A stretch of 58,540 nucleotides of DNA from an uncultured Faecalicoccus sp. (GCA_902497095.1 CABVDD010000008.1:1-58540), one strand, 5' to 3'; shown: positions 43,899 to 53,439, counted from the first letter of the stretch. The notes: generated by a model not told the origin, from the letters alone. Made by a program: numbers and translations.

Positions 43899-44803
43899 GC
43901 CTTTGCCATCTCCAACATCGCATCCATTGCCTTTCTGGCATGAAGCATCGTTTCTGTATCTAACTGAATTTCATTTTTTTCATGTAACAAGACATCATAT
44001 ACTTTATCCAGTGTTACTTTTTTCATATTGGTACAAATCAATTTATCGCTCATACTATAAAACGTTTTATCCGGATTTTGTTTTTTTAGTTTGTATAACA
44101 CACCCATTTCTGTACCAATGATAAATTCCTTGTTTTCACTATCCGTAGCGTATTGTAAGATGCCTGCCGTACTGCCTGCATAATCTGCCAAATCCACCAC
44201 TTCTTTTTTACATTCCGGATGTACTAACACCAAGGCATCAGGATGCTTCTCTTTAGCTTGCAGCACGTCTTCTTTTGTCATTCGATGGTGCGTAATACAA
44301 TATCCATCATTCAAGATCACATTTTTTTCTGGAACTTGTTCCTTTACAAAAGATGCCAAATGCTGATCGGGTATAAAATAAATATTCTTCTGCGGTAATT
44401 CTTTAACAATTTTTACCGCATTTGAACTAGTTACACATACATCACTTAATGTTTTTAATTCTGCTGTCGAATTCACATAACAAACAACCGCAAGATCTTC
44501 TATTTCCTGACGCATTTTACGAATATTTGATACAGCAGCCATATGAGCCATAGGACAATCTGCATTTAAATCTGGCATGAGCACTTTTTTATCAGGATTT
44601 AAAATTTTTGCACTCTCTCCCATAAAACGAACACCGGCAAAAACGATGATTTGTGCGCTTGTCTCTTTCGCTTTTTTAGCTAATGCGAATGAATCCCCGA
44701 CAAAATCGGCAACATCTTGCACATCTCCATCCACATAATAATGTGCCAGGATAATGGCATTCTTATCTTTTTTTAATTGTAGTATATCTTCCTTCATTGA
44801 CAT
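43895..44803 (-). CDS. nadA: Quinolinate synthase
   Basis: 302 aa, full length for the short NadA type. Motifs include ILAHYYVDGDVQDVADFVGDS, FAGVRFMGESAKIL and NADCPMA (one cluster Cys), VTSSNAV and HPECKKEV (cluster Cys), and GTEMGVLYKL. It is a 4Fe-4S enzyme that condenses iminoaspartate from NadB with dihydroxyacetone phosphate. It is the first gene of the operon; AGGAGG precedes ATG 44803. Confidence 0.96.
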   Translation of the reverse strand: MSMKEDILQLKKDKNAIILAHYYVDGDVQDVADFVGDSFALAKKAKETSAQIIVFAGVRFMGESAKILNPDKKVLMPDLNADCPMAHMAAVSNIRKMRQEIEDLAVVCYVNSTAELKTLSDVCVTSSNAVKIVKELPQKNIYFIPDQHLASFVKEQVPEKNVILNDGYCITHHRMTKEDVLQAKEKHPDALVLVHPECKKEVVDLADYAGSTAGILQYATDSENKEFIIGTEMGVLYKLKKQNPDKTFYSMSDKLICTNMKKVTLDKVYDVLLHEKNEIQLDTETMLHARKAMDAMLEMAKA

Positions 44804-44822
44804 GATGGTATCCTCCTAAAGT

Positions 44823-44867
44823 CTGTCTTGGACATTATACAATGTGTAAAGTCAGGTGACAAGACAG
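44823..44867 (-). promoter_or_regulatory. nadA promoter with candidate NiaR operator
   Basis: On the minus strand TTGTCA (44862-44857), a 17-bp spacer and TATAAT (44839-44834). A perfect 8-bp inverted repeat, CTGTCTTG (44823-44830) and CAAGACAG (44860-44867), brackets the promoter. Because niaR is in the operon, this is its most likely operator; the assignment is inferred from position and symmetry. Confidence 0.7.
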
Positions 44868-44940
44868 TAAAATTAAAAGAATACTTTGATTCTAAAATAT
44901 CCAAAACATGATACACTTAATCATAAAGGGGGACAAGACG

Positions 44941-46146
44941 ATGAATTATGATTTTACTACTATTCTAAATCGAGAAGGACACGACGCTTTAGCTGTTGAC
45001 AGTCTGCCAATACCAGGCATCACCATCAAAGAAGGTTTTTCCAAGATTCCAATGTGGGTTGCCGATATGAACTTTCCGGTATTGCCTGCAATCCAGGAAT
45101 CTATCGCAGCCCGCTTAAAAGAACCTCATTTTGGTTACTTTAACATTCCGGATACGTATTACGATGCCATCATTTCCTGGCAAAAAGAACAAAATCATCA
45201 ACTCGTAAAAAAAGAACATATTGGTTATGAAAATGGAGTTTTAGGTGGTGTAAGCAGTGTTATTCAAGCATACACTTCCAAAAAAGAACCCATTTTGGTA
45301 CACTCTCCTACATATATAGGTTTTACCAAAACATTGAACAATTTAGATCGAACCATTATTCATTCCGAATTAGTACAAGATGAAAATGGAATATGGCGTA
45401 TGGACTATGAAGATATGGATCGTAAGATCAAAGCCCACCAAATTAAAGTTTGTATCTTTTGTTCACCACATAACCCTACTGGTCGTGTATGGGAAAAAGA
45501 AGAAATTGAAAAGGCGATGGAAGTTTATCGAAACAATCAATGTATTGTCATCAGTGATGAAATATGGAGTGATTTGATATTACCAGGACATCAACACATC
45601 CCAACACAATCTATTTCAAGAGATGCCAAAGGAAGAACGGTTGCCTTATATGCGCCTACAAAAACTTTTAATCTGGCAGGACTTGTTGGGTCTTATCATA
45701 TTATTTATAATCCGATTATCAAAGAAGAAGTGATGCGTATAGAAAATGCATCTCATTACAATTCACCAAATATCTTTTCTATTTATGCTTTACTAGGTGC
45801 CTATACAAAGGAAGGAAAAGATTGGGTACATCAACTTTGTATGACTATTGAAAAGAATGTTGATTATGTCATAGATTATATTTTGTCTCATTTCAAAGGA
45901 GTGCAAGTAAGCAAACCACAAGGAACTTATATGTTGTATTTGGATTGTACAACCTATTTAGAAGAACATCAGATTACTTTAGATGATCTACTAAAAAAAG
46001 GAATTGAAGTTGGCGTATTATGGCAGGACGGAAGACCATTCCAAAAAGAAAACACCATTCGTATGAACCTGGCATTACCATTCTCCTTGGTCCAGGAAGC
46101 TATGAAACGACTATCTGTCTTTGTATTTGATACAGACAATCTTTAA
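44941..46146 (+). CDS. PatB/MalY-type C-S lyase (PLP aminotransferase fold)
   Basis: About 401 aa from ATG 44941, which follows AAAGGGGGAC. MalY/PatB subgroup pattern: PMWVADMNFPV near the N-terminus, GVLGGVSSVIQAY, FCSPHNPTGRVW, SDEIWSDL, and the PLP Lys in APTKTFNLAGL. These enzymes cleave cystathionine or cysteine conjugates to pyruvate, ammonia and a thiol. Monocistronic, divergent from nadA, ending at a bidirectional terminator. Confidence 0.92.
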   Translation: MNYDFTTILNREGHDALAVDSLPIPGITIKEGFSKIPMWVADMNFPVLPAIQESIAARLKEPHFGYFNIPDTYYDAIISWQKEQNHQLVKKEHIGYENGVLGGVSSVIQAYTSKKEPILVHSPTYIGFTKTLNNLDRTIIHSELVQDENGIWRMDYEDMDRKIKAHQIKVCIFCSPHNPTGRVWEKEEIEKAMEVYRNNQCIVISDEIWSDLILPGHQHIPTQSISRDAKGRTVALYAPTKTFNLAGLVGSYHIIYNPIIKEEVMRIENASHYNSPNIFSIYALLGAYTKEGKDWVHQLCMTIEKNVDYVIDYILSHFKGVQVSKPQGTYMLYLDCTTYLEEHQITLDDLLKKGIEVGVLWQDGRPFQKENTIRMNLALPFSLVQEAMKRLSVFVFDTDNL

Positions 46147-46153
46147 AAAAAAG

Positions 46154-46183
46154 GGTAACAATTTAAATCGAAAAATTGTTACC
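46154..46183. terminator. Bidirectional terminator
   Basis: GGTAACAATTT and AAATTGTTACC form the stem, with A/T runs on both sides. It ends the C-S lyase gene and the long leftward murF-mtnN operon. Confidence 0.92.
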
Positions 46184-46226
46184 TTTTTACTTTCTATCTG
46201 AATTCATTTTTTTTTGATACAACTCC

Positions 46227-46904
46227 TTATAACTTTTCAACAAAGGAGCGTACCATCAAACTTGATTGTTTACTGGCATATTTTACATACGTAGAAAACT
46301 CCATCGAATTATCATGATGAAGTGCTACATCACTTAAAGATCGTAAAATCACAAAAGGAACTTGAAATGATGTCGCCACTTGTGCCAATGCACCAGCTTC
46401 CATTTCTGAACAAATAGAATCCGGAAAATTCTTCATTAATTTATCGAAATCATCTTTTCGAGACATGAATAAATCTTGAGATGCAATCGTTCCTACATGA
46501 TAACGAACATGATTTTCTTTCGCTGCTTCTTGCGCTGTTTTTACCAACTTTTCATCGGCGTGAAAACGTAATCCCAATCCTTCAGGTCCATCTAAAGCAC
46601 TTGTATCAAAATCGGCTTGAAGCGCATCTTTACTAATCACGATATCTAAAACTTGTTGGCAATCTTTAAGGCCCCCCGCTGTTCCAATATTGATCAATGC
46701 ATCTAATGAGTGATGAAGACAAAGTATCGTTGTAACCATGGCAGCACCTACTTTACCAACTCCGCTTTTACATATCACCACATCTTTCGATGCAAGTTTT
46801 CCATAGTGAAAGACTACATGGCCTATCGCTTTTTCTTGTGTAATTTCACAAAGATCCATGATAGCTTGCACTTCAACATCCATCGCGGCAACAATACCGA
46901 TCAT
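46227..46904 (-). CDS. mtnN: 5'-methylthioadenosine/S-adenosylhomocysteine nucleosidase
   Basis: 225 aa from ATG 46904, which follows CAGGAGGAAA. It opens with MIGIVAAMDVEVQAI as in MtnN, and has INIGTAGGL and catalytic-site blocks SQDLFM, CSEMEAGALAQVA and VILRSLSDVA. It removes adenine from MTA and SAH in methyl-group recycling. It is the last gene of the run and starts 1 base after the methyltransferase stop, so the SAH-producing and SAH-clearing steps are adjacent. Confidence 0.95.
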   Translation of the reverse strand: MIGIVAAMDVEVQAIMDLCEITQEKAIGHVVFHYGKLASKDVVICKSGVGKVGAAMVTTILCLHHSLDALINIGTAGGLKDCQQVLDIVISKDALQADFDTSALDGPEGLGLRFHADEKLVKTAQEAAKENHVRYHVGTIASQDLFMSRKDDFDKLMKNFPDSICSEMEAGALAQVATSFQVPFVILRSLSDVALHHDNSMEFSTYVKYASKQSSLMVRSFVEKL

Positions 46905-46905
46905 A

Positions 46906-47607
46906 CTATTTCCTCCTGCATACAAAAAAATATTTTTCTCCTGGTTGTATACCTTCTTGATCAAAATCGGTTTTGACAGATTCTATATGGAAATAAGGAT
47001 CTAAAACTTCTTTTAACCATTCTGGATCGTATACTCTTTGCATATGATGTTCTTGTATAACTTCTCCATTTTCTTTATAGAAGGCAAAATCTTGATAAAT
47101 AAAGTCATCTTCACTGGTAATTGACCATTGATAATCTACATCTTCTATATGTCCGGTTTCATTAAATTCTTCATTAAACTCTATTAATCGATCTAATGAA
47201 TGTGTATCAAAGAAAAAAACGCCATTTGGTTTTAAATGATCATATATTTCCTTAAAAAAAGATATAACTTCCTCTTTTTCTAAAATGTAATTAAAGCTGT
47301 CGCATAAACACGCAATGGATTCAAATTGTGATAACGATGATAAATCTCGCATATCTTGGCATAAAAACTGAATCTTCTTTTCTTTATCTTTATTTTTTGC
47401 CTGTTGAATCATTCCCTGGCTCATATCCAGAGCGGTCATTGTAAATCCATCACAAGATAAAACATTTGTGATTTCTGCACTGCCACAGGCAAGTTCTAAC
47501 ATATCGCAAGGTTTTTGAAAAGATTCTATCCAGTTTACCCACGATAAAGTGGCTTCTTCATCTTTCACCAGGGCATCGTAATAAGTTGACAGTGTATCAT
47601 AGATCAT
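46906..47607 (-). CDS. Class I SAM-dependent methyltransferase (YqeM-like)
   Basis: About 234 aa from ATG 47607, which overlaps the end of rsfS. The start is picked because MIYDTLSTYYDALVKDEEATLSWVNW is the usual N-terminus of this family. Motif I is DMLELACGSAEI, with TALDMSQGM and FLCQDMRDL following. It occupies the place of yqeM downstream of yqeL (rsfS) in Bacillus. Substrate unknown. Confidence 0.88.
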   Translation of the reverse strand: MIYDTLSTYYDALVKDEEATLSWVNWIESFQKPCDMLELACGSAEITNVLSCDGFTMTALDMSQGMIQQAKNKDKEKKIQFLCQDMRDLSSLSQFESIACLCDSFNYILEKEEVISFFKEIYDHLKPNGVFFFDTHSLDRLIEFNEEFNETGHIEDVDYQWSITSEDDFIYQDFAFYKENGEVIQEHHMQRVYDPEWLKEVLDPYFHIESVKTDFDQEGIQPGEKYFFVCRRK

Positions 47608-47935
47608 ATGTTTCAACCGGAACATCTGCATACAAGCGATCCAGCTGATACACCTGCCTTTCTTCACGAACAAACAAATGAACAACGATATCCTTTAAAT
47701 CAATCAAAAGCCACCGAGAATTGGCATCTCCTTCGACTTTAAAATCGATTTTATACCCGTTTTCTTTTAAACGATCTTTAATATTTTGGCAGATCGAATA
47801 ATTCTGACGTGTATTGTTGGTAGAAGCAATGATCATATGATCCATAAAAGGTGTAAGACTTGTTGTATCATAATCCTTGATATCAAAGCCCTTTTTTTCA
47901 CTGATTGCCTTTAAAATAACTTCTCTGATTTCCAA
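47597..47935 (-). CDS. rsfS: Ribosomal silencing factor RsfS
   Basis: 112 aa with the Iojap-family core: KGFDIKDYDTTSLTPFMDHMIIASTNNTRQNYSICQNI and GDANSRWLLIDLKDIVVHLF. It binds uL14 of the large subunit and blocks subunit joining when nutrients are low. It lies between nadD-yqeK and the methyltransferase as in Bacillus (yqeL). Confidence 0.96.
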   Translation of the reverse strand: MEIREVILKAISEKKGFDIKDYDTTSLTPFMDHMIIASTNNTRQNYSICQNIKDRLKENGYKIDFKVEGDANSRWLLIDLKDIVVHLFVREERQVYQLDRLYADVPVETYDL

Positions 47936-47936
47936 A

Positions 47937-48959
47937 TTATTTTTCCTCTCTATTTAAATATCTCCGGTTTTCTTCTTGTACCATTTCAAATCCTTTTGTC
48001 AGATCTTCTTTAACCAACTCGATCGAATCTTTGACTGGATAACCTCTTAAAGGATCCAATTTATCTGCACAAAAGATGATCATCGCATATGGATCTTGAC
48101 TTGTACCTAAAACATGATGATAGATCGCATTACAAATCTGCCAATCTTGTATATAGAAAATACGTTTGACGATTTCACTGCCGACAAAACCATGCCATAC
48201 TGCTACCGGATATTTTTTATTCTCTGGACAGATACAATCCATCCATGGTTCCATGATTTCTTTGGAAAGATTCTTTGCCACATCATGAAACAAACCAATA
48301 TAAAACGCTTTTTGCGTATCTAAACCATGCGCTTTGGCAAACTCTTCACATAGATAAGCTACCGATACACTATGCGAATATCGTTTGGGATTTACTCTTT
48401 CTTTGATAAAGTCTTTTACGTATAAACGATGTTGATAGATATAATCCAAGACTTCAGGATCCAAATAATTCAATTTATTTCCTTTTCGTATATCACTGCT
48501 GGAAACAGGCATTGGATCCATATGAAAACGTTGTATTGGATATTTGGTTTCGACAAGTTTGCCATCTCGATCGAAACAAACAAAGTTTGCCAGCTGAACA
48601 AGCCGTTTTGGATCTTTCCACAAATCAAACTGCTCCAACTGATCATTGCCAATCAACCAATAAAAAGTATAAGAAGGATATTGCTCACATAACGACTGCA
48701 ATGTATCCACCGTATAGCTTGTTCCTTCTCTTTGCATCTCTAAGGTATTGATCTTAAAATGAGGATAAGCACTAAGGGCTCTTTTTAACATAGCCACTCG
48801 ATCTTCATCCAAGCTCAAAGTACGATCTTTTAACGGTGTCTTTTTGGCAGGGATAAACCATACTTCATCAACTTTTAAGACTTTCATGGCCTCTTTGGCC
48901 ATTTGCAGATGTCCATAATGAACAGGGTCAAAACTGCCACCTAACAGTGCCACTTTCAT
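47937..48959 (-). CDS. NadD-YqeK fusion: nicotinate-nucleotide adenylyltransferase / HD hydrolase
   Basis: 340 aa. Residues 1 to about 188 are NadD: GGSFDPVHYGHL, VWFIPAKKTPLK, WLIGNDQ, and SSSDIRKG. Residues about 190-340 are the YqeK HD domain: HSVSVAYLCEEFA, FHDVAKN, HGFVGSEI and FCADKLDP. NadD makes deamido-NAD; YqeK-type enzymes hydrolyse diadenosine tetraphosphate. In Bacillus these are two adjacent genes, here fused in frame. It overlaps yhbY by 4 bases. Confidence 0.94.
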   Translation of the reverse strand: MKVALLGGSFDPVHYGHLQMAKEAMKVLKVDEVWFIPAKKTPLKDRTLSLDEDRVAMLKRALSAYPHFKINTLEMQREGTSYTVDTLQSLCEQYPSYTFYWLIGNDQLEQFDLWKDPKRLVQLANFVCFDRDGKLVETKYPIQRFHMDPMPVSSSDIRKGNKLNYLDPEVLDYIYQHRLYVKDFIKERVNPKRYSHSVSVAYLCEEFAKAHGLDTQKAFYIGLFHDVAKNLSKEIMEPWMDCICPENKKYPVAVWHGFVGSEIVKRIFYIQDWQICNAIYHHVLGTSQDPYAMIIFCADKLDPLRGYPVKDSIELVKEDLTKGFEMVQEENRRYLNREEK

Positions 48960-49246
48960 TTTTTTAATCCCAGCTTATTCTCTTTACTTCGGCGGTATAG
49001 AACAAAAGTTCTTCCTACGATATGAATGATCTCACTATGAGTCTGCGAAGAACATTCAATGGCCGCTTCTCTTACATCAATAGGACTTGTCTTCAATAAA
49101 GAACATTTGACTAGCTCATGTGCTTCTAAAGAATCATTCAAAGATTTGATCATATTATAACTTAAACCATCTTTTCCAATTTGAAAAAGCGGACGATACG
49201 ACATACTTAATTTACGAAGTGTTTTTTTGTTTTGTGCACTGATCAT
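48956..49246 (-). CDS. yhbY: YhbY-family RNA-binding protein
   Basis: 96 aa CRM domain: NKKTLRKLSMSYRPLFQIGKDGLSYNMIKSLNDSLEAHELVKCSLL, and a later HIVGRTFVLYRRSKE. It binds pre-50S particles in ribosome assembly. Between yqeH and nadD, as in Bacillus (yqeI). Confidence 0.95.
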   Translation of the reverse strand: MISAQNKKTLRKLSMSYRPLFQIGKDGLSYNMIKSLNDSLEAHELVKCSLLKTSPIDVREAAIECSSQTHSEIIHIVGRTFVLYRRSKENKLGLKK

Positions 49247-50325
49247 TAAATCATCGCCTTTCTAAATGTAACTTGTATTCCTTTGTGTACACGAACGTAC
49301 ACATCTTGTATAGCACCACTGATACAAAACCAACCTAAACCATGAATAACTACATCCATTTTGCCTTCTTCTTTCATCGGCGAATGAAAAGTATGCATTG
49401 TCAAAAGAGATGTATCTACACAAGGCACCAACATTCCATTTAAATGCTTTTGCCATAAAGAATCCGCATTGGAAAGTTTTCCACGATGGATCGGTAAACT
49501 TCTTGAAAAATATCCAACAACTGTTGCTTTTCCCTTTACCACAACATCCAATCTGGCCAGTCCGCCTACTGCATAACTTTGATCTTCAAAGATTTGAGAA
49601 ACCAAAGGGCGTATCGGTTTGACCGGTATCACTGTTTTTAAATCTTTTGGTTGTAAAATCGTCAATAGACTATGTTTATTTTCGATTCCCGGTGAATCAT
49701 AAATTGTATAATCTTCCTGCACAAGAGGAACTAAATCTAAAGTGGTCCCCGGATTTCTTGAAATCGTCAAATCTTTAGATGCCATCAATCGATTTAAAAT
49801 CGTAGATTTTCCGGCATTGGCTACTCCCATAAATATTACATCTTTGCCTTTTCTATGCTTTTGAATGGCTTTTACGATACGCGAAAGATTTTGCGTACTT
49901 TCTTCATCATGTTTTAAAAGATAGCCACAAATCAAGATGTCTTTTACTTGAATACCTTCTTGTTTTAAACGTTCCTGTACAAAAGAAAGGATCTTTTCAT
50001 CACTTAACGTTTTTGGCAACACATCTCTTTTCGTTAAAACCATGATAATATCTTTACCTGGAAGTTTTTGATTCAATCGAGAAATCATACTGGCTTCAAA
50101 AGTAAATAAATCAACGATCCAAAAAACAGTACCTTCTATCTTATTGATTTTTTCAAATGTTTGATTGGATTCGATGCCTTGTTGCATATTGATCGTGACT
50201 TCACCATAATGGCGTATCTTATAACAACGTTGACAAAAGTTGGCATCTAATGTTGGAACATATCCTAACCCGTTTTCATCTTCATTCTGTAGTGCAACAC
50301 CACATCCTTTACAATATTTAGCCAT
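49246..50325 (-). CDS. yqeH: YqeH, circularly permuted GTPase in 30S assembly
   Basis: 359 aa from ATG 50325, which follows AAAGGAG; the frame extends 8 codons upstream without need. N-terminal zinc finger CKGCG...CQRCYK. The G-motifs are in permuted order: LTKRDVL (G4) comes first, then GVANAGKSTILN (G1) and DSPG (G3). A C-terminal NadR-like or RNA-binding region follows. It overlaps yqeG by 8 bases. Operon order yqeG-yqeH-yhbY-nadD matches Bacillus except that aroE is absent. Confidence 0.95.
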   Translation of the reverse strand: MAKYCKGCGVALQNEDENGLGYVPTLDANFCQRCYKIRHYGEVTINMQQGIESNQTFEKINKIEGTVFWIVDLFTFEASMISRLNQKLPGKDIIMVLTKRDVLPKTLSDEKILSFVQERLKQEGIQVKDILICGYLLKHDEESTQNLSRIVKAIQKHRKGKDVIFMGVANAGKSTILNRLMASKDLTISRNPGTTLDLVPLVQEDYTIYDSPGIENKHSLLTILQPKDLKTVIPVKPIRPLVSQIFEDQSYAVGGLARLDVVVKGKATVVGYFSRSLPIHRGKLSNADSLWQKHLNGMLVPCVDTSLLTMHTFHSPMKEEGKMDVVIHGLGWFCISGAIQDVYVRVHKGIQVTFRKAMI

Positions 50326-50839
50326 CGAATTCTCCTTTCTTGAATCCATGTTTTTCTAATTGTTTAAAGACAAGATTTTCAAATTTTCGTGTAAATTTTG
50401 TAGAAGAACGATCAATTTTTGAAATAGGCGCTGTCAAGATCGTATAGATTCCTGCCAAATGTCCTCCTAACATATCGGTAAATAACTGATCTCCTAAAAT
50501 CGCAACCTCTTTTTTGGTATATCCATGCTTCTTGATAACTTTCCAGAACTTAAAAGGCATCGGCTTTAAGGATAAATAATATACTTGTGAAACATGAAGA
50601 TCTCGGGCAAAACGAAAGGCTCTTCTTTTTGAAGCATTCGAATATAGAGCTACCTCTATACCATGGGCCTTCACATGATCGATAAACGCCACAACTTTCG
50701 CATTTGGCACTTTCTCATTATAAGCCATCAATGTATTATCAATATCACAAAGCAACAATTTTATACCTGCTTTTTTTAAACGATCAATATCTATAGCTTG
50801 AAAGCTGGAAACATAATAATCCGGTTTAAATAATGACAT
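50318..50839 (-). CDS. yqeG: YqeG, HAD-IIIA phosphatase
   Basis: 173 aa. Motif I is LLCDIDNTLMAY, with a conserved ALYSNASKRR (motif II) and GDQLFTDMLGG (motif IV). Related to phosphatidylglycerophosphatases of the GEP4 type, so a role in cardiolipin/PG synthesis is possible. AAAGGAGG precedes ATG 50839. Confidence 0.92.
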   Translation of the reverse strand: MSLFKPDYYVSSFQAIDIDRLKKAGIKLLLCDIDNTLMAYNEKVPNAKVVAFIDHVKAHGIEVALYSNASKRRAFRFARDLHVSQVYYLSLKPMPFKFWKVIKKHGYTKKEVAILGDQLFTDMLGGHLAGIYTILTAPISKIDRSSTKFTRKFENLVFKQLEKHGFKKGEFDG

Positions 50840-50865
50840 AGCGCCTCCTTTTTTTCTTACCTATT

Positions 50866-52431
50866 TTATAGTGGTTTGGCAAAAGATTCAATCACCTTTT
50901 CCGCACATTTTATACCATCGATTGCACTGGTCATGATTCCACCTGCATACCCTGAGCCTTCTCCACAAGGATAAATTCCTTTAATATTAGATTGTAATGA
51001 GGCATCTCGAACAAATCGTACGCTTGAACTGCTTCTGGATTCTACAGCACTTAAAACTGCATCCTGAAGACTGAAGCCTGGTATTCTTTTTTCAAAATAC
51101 AATAAGCCTTCGTGTAAAGCCTCATTTACGCTGGGACTAAAAAGCTGATTGAGATCGACAAATGTCGTTTTTCTAAAATAGGTCGGTTTAACACTTTTAA
51201 AAGATGTGGATACTCTATTTGATAAATAATCCTTGCTTAATTGCACACAAGCTTGATAATCTTTAGCCATCGAAAAAGCCTTTTTCTCTAACTCTTCCTG
51301 ATATTCTAAACCGGCAAACAAATGCGTTCCATAGTCCGATTCATTAACTTGAACCAAAAGAGCACTGTTGGCATTTTCTCCACTTCGATTGGCATAACTC
51401 ATTCCGTTGATCACCAATTGTCCAACAGAAGATGAACTAGGAATCACAAAACCTCCCGGACACATACAAAAAGAATATACACCTTTTTTATTTTCAGCGG
51501 TCATAGAAAGCTGGTATCGCGCCGGTCTAAAACGATCATCTTTTGCCATTTCATGTAATATGGCCTGATCAATAAAATCTTGTTTATGCTCAATGCGTAC
51601 ACCTACGGCAAACGGCTTATTTTCAATATGCATTCCTTTTTGGGCACACATTCGTACCGTATCTGTTGCACTATGTCCAATACATAAAATCAACTGATCA
51701 CATGGCAAGATCCCCTTGGATGTTTGAATGGCACGAAGTTGATGATCTTCAATGATCAAATCTTTCAGAGTTGTATCATAATAAAAAGTTCCACCTAAGT
51801 CTTCAATCGTCTGTTGCAGCTTCTTTAATACAGGAACAAAACCATCCGTTCCTATATGCGGATGAGCATCGATCAAAATATCTGAATCGGCTCCCATAAT
51901 AACCAATTCCTCCAAGACCTTTCTAGCTCTGGCATCTTTTGATCGCGTTGTTAATTTACCATCACTAAAAGCACCCGCTCCACCTTGTCCAAACTGAACA
52001 TTACACTCTGGATCTAGATCGGCTCCATTCCAAAATGCTTGAACCACTTTTTGTCTGCGATCGATCTGACTGCCTCTTTCAATTACGATTGGTTTATAGC
52101 CTTGTCTTGCCAACAACAATGCCGCAAACATGCCAGATGGTCCAAATCCAACGACAACAGGACGATGTTTTAAGGTCTGTGTTCCCAAAGGTACTAAAAC
52201 ATACGTTTCATCGGGTGTCATACAGACATCTTTAAGCTTTAAAAAGCGTTTTTCTTTTCGTACATCCACATCAACAGTATACGAAAAAAGGATCTTTTGG
52301 TGGCGTGCATCGATGCTTCTTCGATGAATTTTCCACGATAAAAGATCTTTCTTTGAAATATGTAGTTTTTTTAGAATCTGTGTTTCAATCTCACTTTCAT
52401 GAAGACACTTGATTTGTGTAATTCGTATCAT
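50866..52431 (-). CDS. FAD-dependent dehydrogenase (COG2509 type)
   Basis: 521 aa. An N-terminal RNA-binding-like region precedes the FAD dinucleotide fold VVVGFGPSGMFAALLLARQGYKPIVIERG. The middle carries NVQFGQGGAGAFSDGKLTTR and CPGGFVIPSSS, and the C-terminus GIYPCGEGSGYAGGIMTSAIDGIKCAE. This group is widespread, and its reaction is unknown. It overlaps the acyltransferase gene by 4 bases and is in the wall-gene run by position only. Confidence 0.9.
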   Translation of the reverse strand: MIRITQIKCLHESEIETQILKKLHISKKDLLSWKIHRRSIDARHQKILFSYTVDVDVRKEKRFLKLKDVCMTPDETYVLVPLGTQTLKHRPVVVGFGPSGMFAALLLARQGYKPIVIERGSQIDRRQKVVQAFWNGADLDPECNVQFGQGGAGAFSDGKLTTRSKDARARKVLEELVIMGADSDILIDAHPHIGTDGFVPVLKKLQQTIEDLGGTFYYDTTLKDLIIEDHQLRAIQTSKGILPCDQLILCIGHSATDTVRMCAQKGMHIENKPFAVGVRIEHKQDFIDQAILHEMAKDDRFRPARYQLSMTAENKKGVYSFCMCPGGFVIPSSSSVGQLVINGMSYANRSGENANSALLVQVNESDYGTHLFAGLEYQEELEKKAFSMAKDYQACVQLSKDYLSNRVSTSFKSVKPTYFRKTTFVDLNQLFSPSVNEALHEGLLYFEKRIPGFSLQDAVLSAVESRSSSSVRFVRDASLQSNIKGIYPCGEGSGYAGGIMTSAIDGIKCAEKVIESFAKPL

Positions 52432-53438
52432 ACTAACTGCTGTAAAAGCGGCACCCTTTCTTTATATCGAACCACTAAAGTCGCAAAAATCTGTGAACAA
52501 GCAATCGTCAAGAAATAGACCACGATATGCGCATTCGGTAAAAGCGCTAATAATGGCTGCGCAAATAAAATATGGACAGTATAAATCAATAAAGAATCTT
52601 CGCGTAAGCTGCGATACGATGGCTTATATGGAAGCTTAGAAGTTAACAGGCAATTGCCTAAAAAGAAAGTAGCTGGTATTAAACTTAAATACATACAAGC
52701 CAAATTATGCATCATACCGATCAATATATAAATGGTAACTTCTATGACCAACAAGGCAAAACTGATCACAAATGCCAATTGAGATACACGGCAAGGAATT
52801 CGTCTTGTCTTTGCCAATAACATTCCGATGCTAATAAAGATCGGTGCAAAAAAGAACCCGTTTCTTGCGGTTGTCATCGTTTTTATAAAGAAACTATATA
52901 AAAAACTAATGACAGGAATTTGTTCCCATAAAGGAGCATAAATATTTAAAAGATAACCGATAAGATATAGACCCAAGGCAACTTTTAAAGTAAACAACAT
53001 TCCCTTTTTATGATATAGATAATAAACGATCAATGTACCCGTTATCAACGCTGGCAAAAACCACAAATGATAATACGATCCATTCAAAAGAAAATCACGT
53101 AAGTAAGAAAAAATACCTAACCAGCCAGTTTGTGCCTTAACATAATTATAAATCGTGTAAGGTAGGTAAATCACTGTCCAAATCAAATAAATTTTCAACA
53201 AACGAAATATATATTTTTTTAAAACCTCTTTATCTCCTTGATCATTGCGTATTTTTCGAAACAGAAAATAGCCACTGATCATAAAGAAAAAAGGAACCGC
53301 TAAACGACATATGGTCTGAATAAAATATGTATTCAACATCTCATTGATATCAATAAACGGAAATGTATGAATACATACAACTAATAAAGCACTGACATAC
53401 TTTGCGATATCAACAGCAGCGTACTGCTTTTTCACCAT
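52428..53438 (-). CDS. Acyltransferase-3 membrane protein, VanT membrane-domain-like
   Basis: 336 aa with about ten transmembrane segments. The acyltransferase-3 fold shows AVDIAKYVSALLVVCIHTFPF (first helix with His), VPFFFMISGYFLFRK and WFLPALI. It starts 1 base after the racemase stop and shares its ribosome-binding region, so the two are coupled. VanT serine racemases of VanC/VanG-type enterococci have just such a membrane domain fused in front of an alanine-racemase-like domain; here the two parts look like separate adjacent genes. The membrane part is thought to handle L-serine. An ordinary O-acetyltransferase is the alternative. Confidence 0.85.
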   Translation of the reverse strand: MVKKQYAAVDIAKYVSALLVVCIHTFPFIDINEMLNTYFIQTICRLAVPFFFMISGYFLFRKIRNDQGDKEVLKKYIFRLLKIYLIWTVIYLPYTIYNYVKAQTGWLGIFSYLRDFLLNGSYYHLWFLPALITGTLIVYYLYHKKGMLFTLKVALGLYLIGYLLNIYAPLWEQIPVISFLYSFFIKTMTTARNGFFFAPIFISIGMLLAKTRRIPCRVSQLAFVISFALLVIEVTIYILIGMMHNLACMYLSLIPATFFLGNCLLTSKLPYKPSYRSLREDSLLIYTVHILFAQPLLALLPNAHIVVYFLTIACSQIFATLVVRYKERVPLLQQLV

Positions 53439-53439
53439 T

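Noticed and set aside
52428..53438. Certain assignment of the acyltransferase-3 gene as a VanT half
   Set aside because: The family is broad and includes O-acetyltransferases; only position and general likeness support the VanT link, so it stays an inference.
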